Shown: piece by piece, positions 8,337 through 17,259 of the stretch
Numbering within the stretch: the first letter of the stretch is position 1
How the letters are laid out: each line of letters opens with the position of its first letter
Source: Albidovulum inexpectatum
Lineage (GTDB): Bacteria; Pseudomonadota; Alphaproteobacteria; Rhodobacterales; Rhodobacteraceae
Length of the DNA: 64,000 nucleotides
Assembly (NCBI RefSeq): GCF_002927635.1
Contig: NZ_PRDS01000010.1
Coordinates: forward strand, 32,213 to 96,212
Reading direction: 5' to 3'
Made by a program: the position numbers and the translations under genes
The notes under the pieces: model-generated
What the model saw: the letters and a program-made list of their open reading frames with translations, nothing else
Told to the model about the DNA's origin: nothing
Database searches by the model: none

Positions 8337-10829
8337 TCAGTTCGCGACTGCCCCGTTTCCGGTGGCGAGATCCGCCAGCGCGGCCTTGATTCTCTTGGCA
8401 ATCTCGCCGTCAGGATCGGCCACAAGGCCTTGCGCGCGCTCCAGCACTGCGCGGGCCTGGTCGCGTCTGCCGCGTGACAGGTGCACCATGGACATGTGGT
8501 ACTGGACCATCGGATCGTCGGGTAGCGCCTGCGCCGCGCGCGCGAAGTGGCGTTCTGCGGCATCAATGTCACCGCGCAGATAGGCGATCCAGCCATAGGT
8601 ATCCTGATAGGGCGCGTCGTCGCTGTCGCGCAGGCGGCGGGCGATGATCTCGGCGCGTGCCAGGCTGTCGGGGTCGCTGCGATGGTTCGACAGCAGGCTG
8701 GCCAGGTTGTTCGCGATGACGGGATTGGCCGAATTCGTCCGGTAGAGATCTTCGTAAACCGCGATCGCGGCGTCGATCTGTCCCAGACGCTGCAACAGGC
8801 TGGCGCGCGCCCATTTCAGATCGGCCGCATCCGGGAAAAGTTCCTGTGCCTGGTCCAGAAGCCTTGCGGTTTCATCCGATCGCGCGGGGTCGGTCGCGAC
8901 GATGCGGATGAGTTCGGCCCATGCGGGCTGCATGTGCGGCTGGCGCGCCACGAGATCGCGAAGCCGCTGTTCGGCGCCGGAAAGGTCGCCCGTCAGGCTG
9001 AGAACCGACGCGTCCAGAAGGCGCAATTGCGGATCATCGGGCGAGTCGGCCAGCAGGCTGGCGGCATAGGCGCGGGCCTTTTCGATATCGCCATTGTCCA
9101 GATGGGTCCTGAGGATGGCGATCCGGGTTGCGCGTCCGCCTTCTCCGCTTTCGGCAAGATCGGTCAGATAGCGCAGGGCCTCGGTCGTGTCGCGTTCCTG
9201 CGCAAGGATCGCGGCGCGAATTTCATGGGCCCTTGCGCGAGCGGCGGGATCCGAGGTTGCCTCCAGCGCGTCGGCCACCGAGCGCGCCCGCGGCCAGTCC
9301 TGAACGCGCAGATAGATCTCGCCCAGCGCGCCCAGCAATCCCGGATGGCCCGGCGAAATGCGCAGCGCATCGATCAGGACCGATTCGGCCGGAAGATAGC
9401 GGCCTTCATTGGCCAGGAATTGCGCATAGCGAAGCGATTCGATGGGCGCGGCATTGGACAGTTCGACCGCGCGCGACAGACTTTCGCGCATCAGGTCGCG
9501 GTTTCCGTCGCGTTCATAGGCCTCGGCCATCAGGGACAGGATGTCGGCATCGCGCGGGGCGCTGGCCAGGGCGCGGCGAAGCACGGCGATGGCGTCGCCG
9601 ACCCGATCGTCGCGGATCAGCGCGGCTGCCTGAAGCTTCAGGGCTTCGGGATGTACCGGGTTCCTTGACAGGACCGAGTCGATGAGGGTGGCCGCCCTGT
9701 CGTTCTGGCCCGCCACCGTCAGCATCCGGGCCAGCGCGACGCGGGCGTTGAGCGCGTCGTCATCCTCGCCAAGCGAGTCGACGAGTTCCTGCATGCGCGC
9801 GATGGCGTCGTCGCGGCGGCCCATGTCAAACAGAAAGGCGGCATAGGCCGACAGATAGGCCGGTGACGCGCCCTCGTGGGCGATGACGCGTTCGAGTTCG
9901 GTAACGGCGGCATCTGGCCCGCGCCATGTGGCCAGAAAACGGACGAGGTTCAGCACATCGTCGCGCTCGATCGGTCCACCGCTGACGCGGCTGCGCAGAA
10001 AGGCCTCGGCCTTGTCGATTTCGTTTCGCGCAAGATGCCAGCGGATCAGCGTCGCGCGCAATTCCGGCGCATCGGGGTGGCGCGCGATCATCTGATGAAG
10101 GGTCTGCTCGACATCCGCGTCCCTGCCCAAAGCTGCCAGCGCGGCGAGCTTCTGCGCATAAAGCGGCCTGTCATCGGGGAACAGGGCAAGCGCATGGTCG
10201 ATTTCGGCAAGGGCGTCCTCGAATCGCTGGGCGCGCATCAGGTCATCGATCACCACGCGGCGCAGCAGCAGGTTGCCGGGAAGCCCGTCAAGCAACCGGC
10301 GCGCCTGTTGTGCGGCACGGGCGAGGCGGCCCACGTCGTTCGACTGAATCGCAACACCGTATTCGGCGGCGGTGCGAATGGCCAGCAGCTCGGGATTGCC
10401 GGGTTCGATACGCAGCGCCTTGTCGGCATTGTCCAGGGCGGCGGCCCAGTCGCTGCCCGTCGCGGCGATCTCGGCCAGTGCGCGCAAGGCGTCCAGATCG
10501 TCGGGATATTGTTCGACCAGGCGCAGGTACTGGGCATAGGCCTCGCGCAGATGGCCGCGCTTGCGTTCTGCCTCGGCATAGGTGCGGCGTGCCTCACGAT
10601 GGCTGCCATCAAGCTTGAAGACATTGCGAAGCTCGACAAGTGCCCGGTCGATGTCGCCGGCCTGCAGGTATTCAAGCCCGGCCTGGAAGTGACGTTCGGC
10701 ACGCTCTTCGGCCGTGTCGCAGGCCGTCAGCGCCAATGTCAGGACCAGCGCCGAGGCCAGCGCCGAGACACGCCGCGCGACCGGACGGCGGCCTGCGGAA
10801 TCGGCGGGGCGCTGTCGTTCGTGCCGCAT
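8337..10829 (-). CDS. TPR-repeat lipoprotein of exosortase/EPS locus (PrsT-like)
   Basis: An 830-residue protein built almost entirely of tetratricopeptide repeats (for example AGLEYLQAGDIDRALVEL near the N-terminus, then many 34-residue units to the end). The N-terminus has a signal anchor and lipobox LALTAC with Cys37, so it should be a periplasm-facing lipoprotein. Large TPR lipoproteins of this size are typical partners in exosortase-associated EPS systems. They probably scaffold the export complex, as AlgK does. The ATG overlaps the stop of the upstream sugar transferase gene (TGATG), showing tight coupling; a TTG one codon earlier is also possible. Confidence 0.8.
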   Translation of the reverse strand: MRHERQRPADSAGRRPVARRVSALASALVLTLALTACDTAEERAERHFQAGLEYLQAGDIDRALVELRNVFKLDGSHREARRTYAEAERKRGHLREAYAQYLRLVEQYPDDLDALRALAEIAATGSDWAAALDNADKALRIEPGNPELLAIRTAAEYGVAIQSNDVGRLARAAQQARRLLDGLPGNLLLRRVVIDDLMRAQRFEDALAEIDHALALFPDDRPLYAQKLAALAALGRDADVEQTLHQMIARHPDAPELRATLIRWHLARNEIDKAEAFLRSRVSGGPIERDDVLNLVRFLATWRGPDAAVTELERVIAHEGASPAYLSAYAAFLFDMGRRDDAIARMQELVDSLGEDDDALNARVALARMLTVAGQNDRAATLIDSVLSRNPVHPEALKLQAAALIRDDRVGDAIAVLRRALASAPRDADILSLMAEAYERDGNRDLMRESLSRAVELSNAAPIESLRYAQFLANEGRYLPAESVLIDALRISPGHPGLLGALGEIYLRVQDWPRARSVADALEATSDPAARARAHEIRAAILAQERDTTEALRYLTDLAESGEGGRATRIAILRTHLDNGDIEKARAYAASLLADSPDDPQLRLLDASVLSLTGDLSGAEQRLRDLVARQPHMQPAWAELIRIVATDPARSDETARLLDQAQELFPDAADLKWARASLLQRLGQIDAAIAVYEDLYRTNSANPVIANNLASLLSNHRSDPDSLARAEIIARRLRDSDDAPYQDTYGWIAYLRGDIDAAERHFARAAQALPDDPMVQYHMSMVHLSRGRRDQARAVLERAQGLVADPDGEIAKRIKAALADLATGNGAVAN

Positions 10830-11518
10830 CAATACCCCGTACCCGACAGGACGACCCGGACGGTCCCAAGCAGTATCCGCAGGTCCGTTCCGAAGCTCAG
10901 CGCCGCGAAATAGGCGTTGTCATATTCGACGCGCCGGGCGAATTCGCTTTCGTTGCGCACCGAGATCTGCCACGCGCCGGTGATCCCGGGGCGCATGAAG
11001 TAATAGGCCTTGCCGCGATAAAGCTTCTGCTGGTTTGGCATCATCGGTCGCGGTCCGACCAGGCTCATGTCGCCGATCAGGACGTTCCAAAGCTGTGGCA
11101 ATTCATCAAGCGACGACTTGCGCAACAGTCGGCCAAGCCTGGTGATGCGCGGATCGCATTTCAGCTTCTGCGTGCGGTCCCATTCAAGCCGCGCGCCCGG
11201 ATCGCGGGAAAGATGGCGCTCCAGCGCCTTGTCGGCATCTGGCACCATGGTGCGCAATTTCAGCATCCGGAAGATGCGGCCGCCTCGACCGACGCGCTCG
11301 CTCCAGTAGAAGGGCGATGCTCCGTCCAGCGAAATGAGTGCCGCCAGAATGGCGACCATCGGCAGCCAGACGACCGCCATGATCAGAACCACGCCGACAT
11401 CGAAGAGCCGCTTGAGGCCCGAACCATACAGCCCCCTGGCCCGGCCGATCAGCGCCAATTCGTGCACTCCGTTGGCACGGCCGGTTTCCTCAAGGGGATC
11501 GTCCGTATGAAAACTCAT
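10829..11518 (-). CDS. Undecaprenyl-phosphate sugar phosphotransferase (WbaP/EpsL-type sugar transferase)
   Basis: A 229-residue initiating glycosyl-1-phosphate transferase. It has one hydrophobic segment (VVLIMAVVWLPMVAILAAL) after KRLFDV, the FRMLKLRTM motif, and the C-terminal signature RITRLGRLLRKSSLDELPQL followed by GDMSLVGPRP. These enzymes load the first sugar phosphate on undecaprenyl phosphate to start each repeat unit. I used the ATG at 11518 (MSFHTDD). The frame is open further upstream (ATG near 11647), but that extension lacks family features. It is the first gene of the leftward operon. Confidence 0.88.
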   Translation of the reverse strand: MSFHTDDPLEETGRANGVHELALIGRARGLYGSGLKRLFDVGVVLIMAVVWLPMVAILAALISLDGASPFYWSERVGRGGRIFRMLKLRTMVPDADKALERHLSRDPGARLEWDRTQKLKCDPRITRLGRLLRKSSLDELPQLWNVLIGDMSLVGPRPMMPNQQKLYRGKAYYFMRPGITGAWQISVRNESEFARRVEYDNAYFAALSFGTDLRILLGTVRVVLSGTGY

Positions 11519-11947
11519 CCAAGTACCCAAATCCACAATCGTCGCCCCAAGGGGCAAGGCCGGCCAGGGCCCGAGAAAAAGCAGCGTCTTTCGAAATCGA
11601 AGCGATATGCCACCCACGGCATGGTCAGGATACCATTTTTTTGCCATATTCCTACACCGGATTTGCCAGAATGATCGAAAGGAACGAAGTGGCCGCCCGC
11701 AGGCGCCTGGGGCCACAGATCGCCTCCGTCAACGGACAGGAATCGGAAACAGGCGCAAGGTTTGGCGGGAATTGTTCGCCTCAGGGCGCGAATCGGGCGG
11801 GATGCCTTGGGATCGCGGCGCATTGCACGTCACTGAGAGCGGTGGTTTCTGGACGCCGGGCGACAGCCGGGCTTATATGATGTATTGATTGAATGGCGTG
11901 CCGCGCGCCCGTCGGGCGGCAACGCTGGTTATGGAAACGGATTTTTG
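11519..11947. other. Divergent intergenic region between the two EPS operons
   Basis: About 430 bases between the start of the leftward sugar-transferase operon and the start of the rightward ATPase operon. It must contain both promoters. I see an AT-rich patch around 11632-11660 (CATTTTTTTGCCATATTCC) but no clear -35/-10 pair and no convincing gene. Confidence 0.5.
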
Positions 11948-12841
11948 ATGAACAAGGTCGTCGAGACCGAGACGAATATCGGCGATAACGTCAGCTTCTA
12001 CATGGAGTTCTACGGATTCCACGAGCGTCCCTTCACGCTCGTGCCCGATCCGGATTTCCTGTTCTGGTCGCCACAACATCGCCGGGCCTATTCCGTCCTC
12101 GAATTCGGCATCCTCAGCCGTGCGCCGATCACCCTGGTGACGGGCGGGGTAGGATGCGGAAAGACGACGCTTTTGCGCGAATTGTTGCGCCAGTTTGGCG
12201 ACAAGGTCACCGTCGGGCTGATCTCGAATGCCCAGGGGGGGCGCGGCGAGCTGATCCAGTGGGTCCTGAATGCCCTCGCCGTGCCCTTCGATCCGGCCGC
12301 GGGCTATGTGCCCCTGTTCCAGAAACTGCAGGATTTCCTGATCGAGGAATATGCCGCGGGCCGGCGCGTGGTGCTGATCTTCGACGAGGCGCAGAACCTT
12401 TCGCCCGAAAGCCTGGAAGAGCTGCGCATGCTGACCAACATCAACTCCGGCAAGGATGAGGTCATCCAGCTGGTGCTGGTCGGCCAGCCCGAACTGCGTG
12501 ACATGGTCCTGCGGCCCTCGCTGCGCCAGCTTGCCCAGCGCATCGCGGCCAGTTTCCACCTGCGCCCGCTGGAGGCCGACGATGTCGTGGCCCTGATCCG
12601 CCATCGGCTGCGCTCGGCCGGCGGTACCGGCGAAGAGGTGACCGAGGCGGCGGCGCGCATGGTTCACAAGGTGACCCATGGCGTGCCCCGTCTGGTGAAC
12701 CAGCTATGCGACATGGCCCTGCTTTACGGGTGGAGCATGGACATGGCGCAGGTGGATGAGAACGTCGTCCAGGCCGTCCTGGATGATGGAGTGTTCTTCG
12801 CGGCTCAGATCGCGGCAGAGGAAGAAGAAAAGGCAACATGA
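11948..12841 (+). CDS. ExeA-like AAA ATPase of exosortase/EPS locus
   Basis: A 297-residue P-loop ATPase. It opens with FYGFHERPFTLVPDPDFLF, typical of GspA/ExeA and exosortase-locus ATPases. The Walker A is GGVGCGKT (66-73) and the Walker B VVLIFDEAQNLS. A sensor-type LVGQPELRDM follows. No membrane or peptidoglycan-binding segment is present, so it should be cytosolic. The ATG at 11948 was chosen; the frame stays open upstream, and ATG 12002 (MEFYGF) is an alternative. The stop overlaps the start of the chain-length gene (ATGA). It is presumed to energise or regulate EPS assembly. Confidence 0.82.
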   Translation: MNKVVETETNIGDNVSFYMEFYGFHERPFTLVPDPDFLFWSPQHRRAYSVLEFGILSRAPITLVTGGVGCGKTTLLRELLRQFGDKVTVGLISNAQGGRGELIQWVLNALAVPFDPAAGYVPLFQKLQDFLIEEYAAGRRVVLIFDEAQNLSPESLEELRMLTNINSGKDEVIQLVLVGQPELRDMVLRPSLRQLAQRIAASFHLRPLEADDVVALIRHRLRSAGGTGEEVTEAAARMVHKVTHGVPRLVNQLCDMALLYGWSMDMAQVDENVVQAVLDDGVFFAAQIAAEEEEKAT

Positions 12842-14382
12842 ATCTGGATCTGTCCTTCTGGTTCGCGGTGTTCCTGCGCAGGATTCACTATTTCATCCTG
12901 ACATTCGTGCTGGTGACCGCCGCCTCGCTGGCCGCCGCGTTCCTTTTGCCGCCGGTCTATACCGCAAGTTCGACGCTGCTGGTCGAATCCTCCTCGATCC
13001 CCGGGCCCCTGTCGGCACCAACCGTTCAGGCGCAGGCCCTTGAAAAGCTGCAGACGATCGAAAAGCGTCTGATGACGCGGGCAAACCTTCTGGAGATTGC
13101 CAAGAAGCTGCGCGCCTTCAAGGACATCGACAAGATGACGCCGGACGAGATCGTCCAGGCGATGCGGGACAATACACGTATCGGAAAGAGCGCCGGCCGA
13201 GGTCAGGCCACGATCATGACGATCTCGTTCGATGCGGAACGCCCCGCCGTCGCCGCGGGGGTTGTCAATGAATATGTGACGCTGATCCTGCAGGCCGATG
13301 TGGAGTTGCGCACCCGCAATGCCGAAGACACGGTAGAGTTCTTTCGCCAGCAGGTCGAAAAGCTTTCGGGCGAGCTGGATATCATGAAGGCCAGGATCCT
13401 GGACTTCCAGAACGCCAATGCCGACGCTTTGCCGAACACGCTGAACTTTCGCATGAACCAGCAGCAATTGCTGCAAAGCCGGCTGAGCGTCGTCGAACGG
13501 GATATCGCCACACTGAAAGACCAGCGCGAGCGCATGCTGGCGATCTTTGAATCCACCGGTCAGGTCACGGGCAGCACGATTGCCCAGACCCCCGAGGCAC
13601 GCCAGCTGGACCAGGCGCGTCAGCAACTGACGACCTTGTTGTCCACGCTTTCGCCCCAGCATCCACGGGTGCGTCAGCTACAGGCGCAGATCGCATCGCT
13701 GGAAGAGATCGTGCGCGCGCAAATGCCAACGTCCGGTGCCGGAGGGCAGCCTGGCGGCACCGCGGCCAGCATGCTGGACATCCAGCTGGCGGATCTGGAC
13801 ACGCGCATCCAGCTGCTCGAGGAGGAGCGGGTGCGGATCATCGACGATCTGGAAAAGCTCAAGGTGTCGATCGACAAGACGCCGGCGAACCAGATTGCAC
13901 TGGACGCCTTGACCCGCGATTACAACAACATCCAGCAGCAATACAACATTGCGGTGGACAAGCTGGCCAAGGCCGAGGCGGGCGAGGAAATCGAGGTCCG
14001 CTCGAAGGGAGAGCGCGTTGTCGTGGTCGAGCCTGCCTCGGAACCCACGCGGCCGACCAGGCCGAACCGCGTCCTGATCGCCGGAATGGGCAGCGTGGCG
14101 GGCATTGCCCTGGGCGTTGCAATGGTTGTCCTGCGCGAGCTGTTGAACAGGGCTGTGCGACGGCCCACGGATCTTGTCCGCGCCTTCGGGATCACGCCGA
14201 TCGTGACGATCCCCTACATACGCACCCCGCGAGAGACGCGCATGAGACGGGCGGGCTTTGTCGCGCTGCTGGTGCTGGTCGCGGTGGGCATTCCGGCGAT
14301 GATCTATGCCGTACATGTCTATTACCAGCCGCTGGATCTGATTCTGCAGCGCGCGGCGGCCCGTTTCGGAATACGGCTGTAG
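12838..14382 (+). CDS. Polysaccharide chain-length determinant / co-polymerase (Wzz/GumC family)
   Basis: A 514-residue inner-membrane protein. There is a transmembrane segment near residues 18-40 (IHYFILTFVLVTAASLAAAF), a long periplasmic region with coiled-coil helices (about 150-390), and further hydrophobic segments close to the C-terminus (from about 415 and about 475). This is the PCP-2 layout without a fused kinase domain. It controls polymer length and export together with the tyrosine kinase encoded next. The start overlaps the ATPase stop by 4 bases. The family assignment rests on topology and the N-terminal Wzz-like segment VYTASSTLLVESS. Confidence 0.87.
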   Translation: MNLDLSFWFAVFLRRIHYFILTFVLVTAASLAAAFLLPPVYTASSTLLVESSSIPGPLSAPTVQAQALEKLQTIEKRLMTRANLLEIAKKLRAFKDIDKMTPDEIVQAMRDNTRIGKSAGRGQATIMTISFDAERPAVAAGVVNEYVTLILQADVELRTRNAEDTVEFFRQQVEKLSGELDIMKARILDFQNANADALPNTLNFRMNQQQLLQSRLSVVERDIATLKDQRERMLAIFESTGQVTGSTIAQTPEARQLDQARQQLTTLLSTLSPQHPRVRQLQAQIASLEEIVRAQMPTSGAGGQPGGTAASMLDIQLADLDTRIQLLEEERVRIIDDLEKLKVSIDKTPANQIALDALTRDYNNIQQQYNIAVDKLAKAEAGEEIEVRSKGERVVVVEPASEPTRPTRPNRVLIAGMGSVAGIALGVAMVVLRELLNRAVRRPTDLVRAFGITPIVTIPYIRTPRETRMRRAGFVALLVLVAVGIPAMIYAVHVYYQPLDLILQRAAARFGIRL

Positions 14383-14402
14383 GCTTGGGAGAGGGCGAAG
14401 GG

Positions 14403-15236
14403 ATGGAAAAGCTCGAAGCGGCGCTGGCCAAGGCCAGGCAGATGCGACAGCAGGCCATGGGCACAAGGCGGCCCGTGACGCCGGGTGAAGCCGACAAATC
14501 CCGCCCCGAATCTCGCGCGGACGCCTGGATCGACGCCTTTCAGGAAATCGTCCTGGACCCCGCGCGGCTGGAACGGAACAGGATCACCGCGCTTGCCGGA
14601 GGCCGCGAGGCCACGCCATATGACATGCTGCGTTCGCGCAGTCTGCGTTTCATGCGGGAAAAGGAATGGAACCGGCTGGCGATCACCTCGCCGGGCGCCG
14701 CATGCGGCAAGACGACCATCGCCGTCAATCTGGCGCTGAGCCTGGCGCGGCAGAAGGACCTGAAGGTGATGCTGTTCGATCTGGACCTGCGGCGTCCCGC
14801 ATTGCATCGTGTGCTGGGGCAGGCGCCATCGGTCTCGTTTCACGAAGTCCTGACCGATCGGGCCTCGTTCCAGGATAATGGCCGCAGGATCGGCGACAAT
14901 CTGGTTGTCGCGATGAATGCGGGTCCCGCACGCATGCCGGCCGAGATCCTGCAGGCCGAGCGTACGGCCGAGATCCTGGACGAGATCGAGCGCCGCTGGC
15001 AGCCGGACATCATGATCTTCGACACGTCACCCTTGCTGGCAACCGATGACAACGTGGGATTCCTGTCCAACGTCGACTGCGCCTTGCTGGTCGCGGCGGC
15101 CGAGAAGACGACGCTGCCCAACATCGATATCTGCGAAAAGGAACTGGCGCAGCTGACCAATGTCCTGGGGGTCGTTCTGAACAAGTGCCGATATCCCGAC
15201 ACGCTTGCCGGGTATGACTACGAGTATTACGGCTGA
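14403..15236 (+). CDS. Tyrosine-protein kinase of CpsD/CapB (BY-kinase) type
   Basis: A 277-residue cytosolic P-loop kinase. The Walker A is PGAACGKTT (97-105), the Walker A-prime VMLFDLDLRRP (about 122-132), and a later hydrophobic strand MIFDTSPLLATDD forms the B motif. The C-terminus ends in a tyrosine cluster (Tyr271, 273, 275, 276), the usual autophosphorylation tail. It acts with the separate Wzz-like membrane protein just upstream, so the kinase is the split type. The ATG at 14403 has GAGGG-type ribosome binding sequence; upstream in-frame codons are only TTG. It is the last gene before a strong terminator. Confidence 0.9.
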   Translation: MEKLEAALAKARQMRQQAMGTRRPVTPGEADKSRPESRADAWIDAFQEIVLDPARLERNRITALAGGREATPYDMLRSRSLRFMREKEWNRLAITSPGAACGKTTIAVNLALSLARQKDLKVMLFDLDLRRPALHRVLGQAPSVSFHEVLTDRASFQDNGRRIGDNLVVAMNAGPARMPAEILQAERTAEILDEIERRWQPDIMIFDTSPLLATDDNVGFLSNVDCALLVAAAEKTTLPNIDICEKELAQLTNVLGVVLNKCRYPDTLAGYDYEYYG

Positions 15237-15260
15237 ACGGATGCCCCGGCCGCAAGCAGA

Positions 15261-15293
15261 AAGGCCGGGCGTTTGTCCGGCCTTTTGCGTTTC
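15261..15293 (+). terminator. Rho-independent terminator after the kinase gene (likely bidirectional)
   Basis: A perfect 8-bp stem (AAGGCCGG at 15261-15268 with CCGGCCTT at 15277-15284) with an 8-base loop, followed by TTTGCGTTT. It lies between convergent genes and the A-rich left side could also serve the leftward VPLPA-CTERM gene. Confidence 0.8.
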
Positions 15294-15311
15294 GCGCTGA
15301 TCGTTGCCGCT

Positions 15312-15974
15312 TCAGGCCGTCTTGCGACGGCGGCGCAGCGCGGCAAGTCCGCCCAGTCCGCCAAGCAGCAGAAGTCCCGCGGCCGGTACCGGAACCGGCG
15401 CGATGCCGATGCCTGCCAAGGCCCCGTCGGCATAGCCATAGGCGTCATTGCTGCTCATGACCGTGAAGAAGATCTCGGTCACCGAGATGGCGGCAAAGGT
15501 TGCCCCCACGAAGCCTGGCGCGCCCGTGCCCGCGACATCGGTTGCATACATCGATATCACGGGGAAGCCGCCGTTGATCGATGCCTGAGCCACCTCGAGC
15601 GACGAGCCGTCCTTGGCTTGGAAGAGGTCAAGGAAATAGAGCGCGTCCACCATGACGGGCGCCGAGAACGACACCTTGACCCATTCCCACTTGTTGTTGG
15701 CGTAATTCGTGATTTCGTCATCGTTCTTGCCGACGCCATACCCGTCTGTCTCGAAGGACAGGCCGGTGCCGGATGGCATGGAGTTGCCGTCAAATGCCTG
15801 GCTGTTGTTGAGAACGTCACTTGCCGTCATCGTCCAGCTGACCGAGCCACCATAGAGAGTGCCGGACGCCCCCGTCGATGCCTTGGTGAAATCGATCACA
15901 TAGGCGCCGGATGCAGTTGCGGCGCAAATCGTGCCAAGTGCCATTGCGGCCGCGGTAAAGACCTTCGAAACCAT
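15312..15974 (-). CDS. Secreted VPLPA-CTERM sorting-domain protein (exosortase substrate)
   Basis: A 220-residue protein with an N-terminal signal peptide (MVSKVFTAAAMALGTICAATASGA). The middle domain has no recognised enzyme motif. It ends in a CTERM tripartite signal: the motif VPVPA, a hydrophobic stretch (AGLLLLGGLGGLAAL), and an RRRR cluster. This is a VPLPA-CTERM variant and matches the XrtD exosortase 9 kb away. It should be exported, processed and linked to the cell surface or released into the EPS matrix. The ATG at 15974 has AAGGGTGGG 6 bases upstream; a GTG three codons earlier is less likely. Confidence 0.88.
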   Translation of the reverse strand: MVSKVFTAAAMALGTICAATASGAYVIDFTKASTGASGTLYGGSVSWTMTASDVLNNSQAFDGNSMPSGTGLSFETDGYGVGKNDDEITNYANNKWEWVKVSFSAPVMVDALYFLDLFQAKDGSSLEVAQASINGGFPVISMYATDVAGTGAPGFVGATFAAISVTEIFFTVMSSNDAYGYADGALAGIGIAPVPVPAAGLLLLGGLGGLAALRRRRKTA

Positions 15975-16337
15975 AATTCCCACCCTTCAGACGCGGAACG
16001 CGCCAGTATCGATTAAACAATCGCTAATCTTTTTAGCATGAAGCCGCCCGATCTCCAACATGAATTGCCACAATTGCGCCAAAATTGGGCGCTTCCATCC
16101 GCGACGGATGGCTAACCGTTCAGCCTGCATGAACAATTGCGCGTCGTCGCTGAAAGACGGGCTTGTGGTCCGGGCGGGAGATGTTCGAAACAGTGATTGT
16201 TAGGTGATAAAATTGGAGCTTATTGCAAAACAATGGCGTGGGCGGCGGGGCTGATCGATGGCCGGGCGCGCGGGGTACTGGACAAACCCTGACCCGGACT
16301 CGCAAAGTCGGCGGGAACCATTCAGGCAGGCCGCGTC
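15975..16337. other. Divergent intergenic region with an inverted repeat
   Basis: It separates the VPLPA-CTERM gene from the GT2 gene and should hold both promoters. An inverted repeat GCGCC-N7-GGCGC with an A/T-rich centre is at 16076-16092. No gene is seen here and no clear -35/-10 pair could be fixed. Confidence 0.4.
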
Positions 16338-17204
16338 ATGAACATCGCGATCATCATACCGCACTACAACGACGCGGCGCGGCTGAGGCGCTGCCTCGAT
16401 GCCCTGGCGGCTCAGGACCTGTCGGGGTCCGAGATCGTGGTCGTGGACAATGGCTCGACCCAGCCGCTTGACGATATCGCCGCATCCTTTCCGCAGGTCC
16501 GTTTCGTCACCGAACACGGGCGGGGCGCCGCCATGGCTCGCAATCGCGGCGTGACCGAGACGCGGGCTGAACACATCCTGTTCCTTGATGCCGACTGCAT
16601 TCCGTCACCCGGATGGCTGAATGCGGCCCGCAGCGCGATCGGCAAGGCCGATATCGTCGGCGGTGCAATCGATGTCTTTGACGAAACACCCCCGCCCCGC
16701 AGCGGCGCGCAAGCCTTCGAGACGGTCTTTGCCTTCAATTATCGCCGCTATGTGCAAAAGAAGCACTTTTCGGTGACCGCGAACCTGCTTACCCGGCGGC
16801 GGGTTTTCGATGAGATCGGTCCGTTCCGCCCCGGCCTGTCCGAGGACGAGGAATGGTGCCAGCGCGCCCGCGGCAGGGGTTTTTCGATTGCGTTGGCCGA
16901 GGACATGCGGGTCGCGCACCCCACGCGGTCGGATTGGCCGGCGCTGCGGCGCAAATGGAAGCGCCTGACGTCCGAGATGTTCGCGCTGAACATGACCAAC
17001 CATCCGGAGGCCCGGGGAAGGTTGCTCTGGGCTGGACGGGCGCTTCTCATGCCGGTGAGCATATTGGTGCATCTGCCGCGTATCCTGTTCAGTCCGCGCC
17101 TGAACGGGTGGGGTGAACGCCTGCGCGGAGCCGTCACTCTGGCGCGGTTGCGCCTGTTGCGCATGGCATGGATGACGCGCCAGGCGTTGACCGGGCGCCC
17201 CTGA
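16338..17204 (+). CDS. Glycosyltransferase family 2
   Basis: A 288-residue GT-A transferase. It starts IAIIIPHYNDAARLRRCLDAL, has VVVDNGST for nucleotide binding and the metal-binding DxD in FLDADCIPSPGW. The acceptor-side pattern GLSEDEEWCQRARGRGF is present. The C-terminal region has one hydrophobic stretch (ALLMPVSILVHLPRIL) that may bind the membrane. It would add a sugar to the EPS repeat. It is alone on its strand, divergent from the CTERM gene, and ends just before the terminator of the convergent beta-helix gene. Confidence 0.87.
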   Translation: MNIAIIIPHYNDAARLRRCLDALAAQDLSGSEIVVVDNGSTQPLDDIAASFPQVRFVTEHGRGAAMARNRGVTETRAEHILFLDADCIPSPGWLNAARSAIGKADIVGGAIDVFDETPPPRSGAQAFETVFAFNYRRYVQKKHFSVTANLLTRRRVFDEIGPFRPGLSEDEEWCQRARGRGFSIALAEDMRVAHPTRSDWPALRRKWKRLTSEMFALNMTNHPEARGRLLWAGRALLMPVSILVHLPRILFSPRLNGWGERLRGAVTLARLRLLRMAWMTRQALTGRP

Positions 17205-17237
17205 AAAAAAAGAACCCCGCCGAGAGGATCGGCGGGG
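17205..17237 (-). terminator. Rho-independent terminator of the beta-helix gene
   Basis: A perfect 9-bp stem (CCCCGCCGA at 17215-17223 with TCGGCGGGG at 17229-17237) and a 5-base loop. On the reverse strand it is followed by TTCTTTTTTTT. It lies between convergent genes, so it may also slow readthrough from the GT2 gene. Confidence 0.85.
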
Positions 17238-17259
17238 CAGTTGGGAGCATTCCGAAAAC

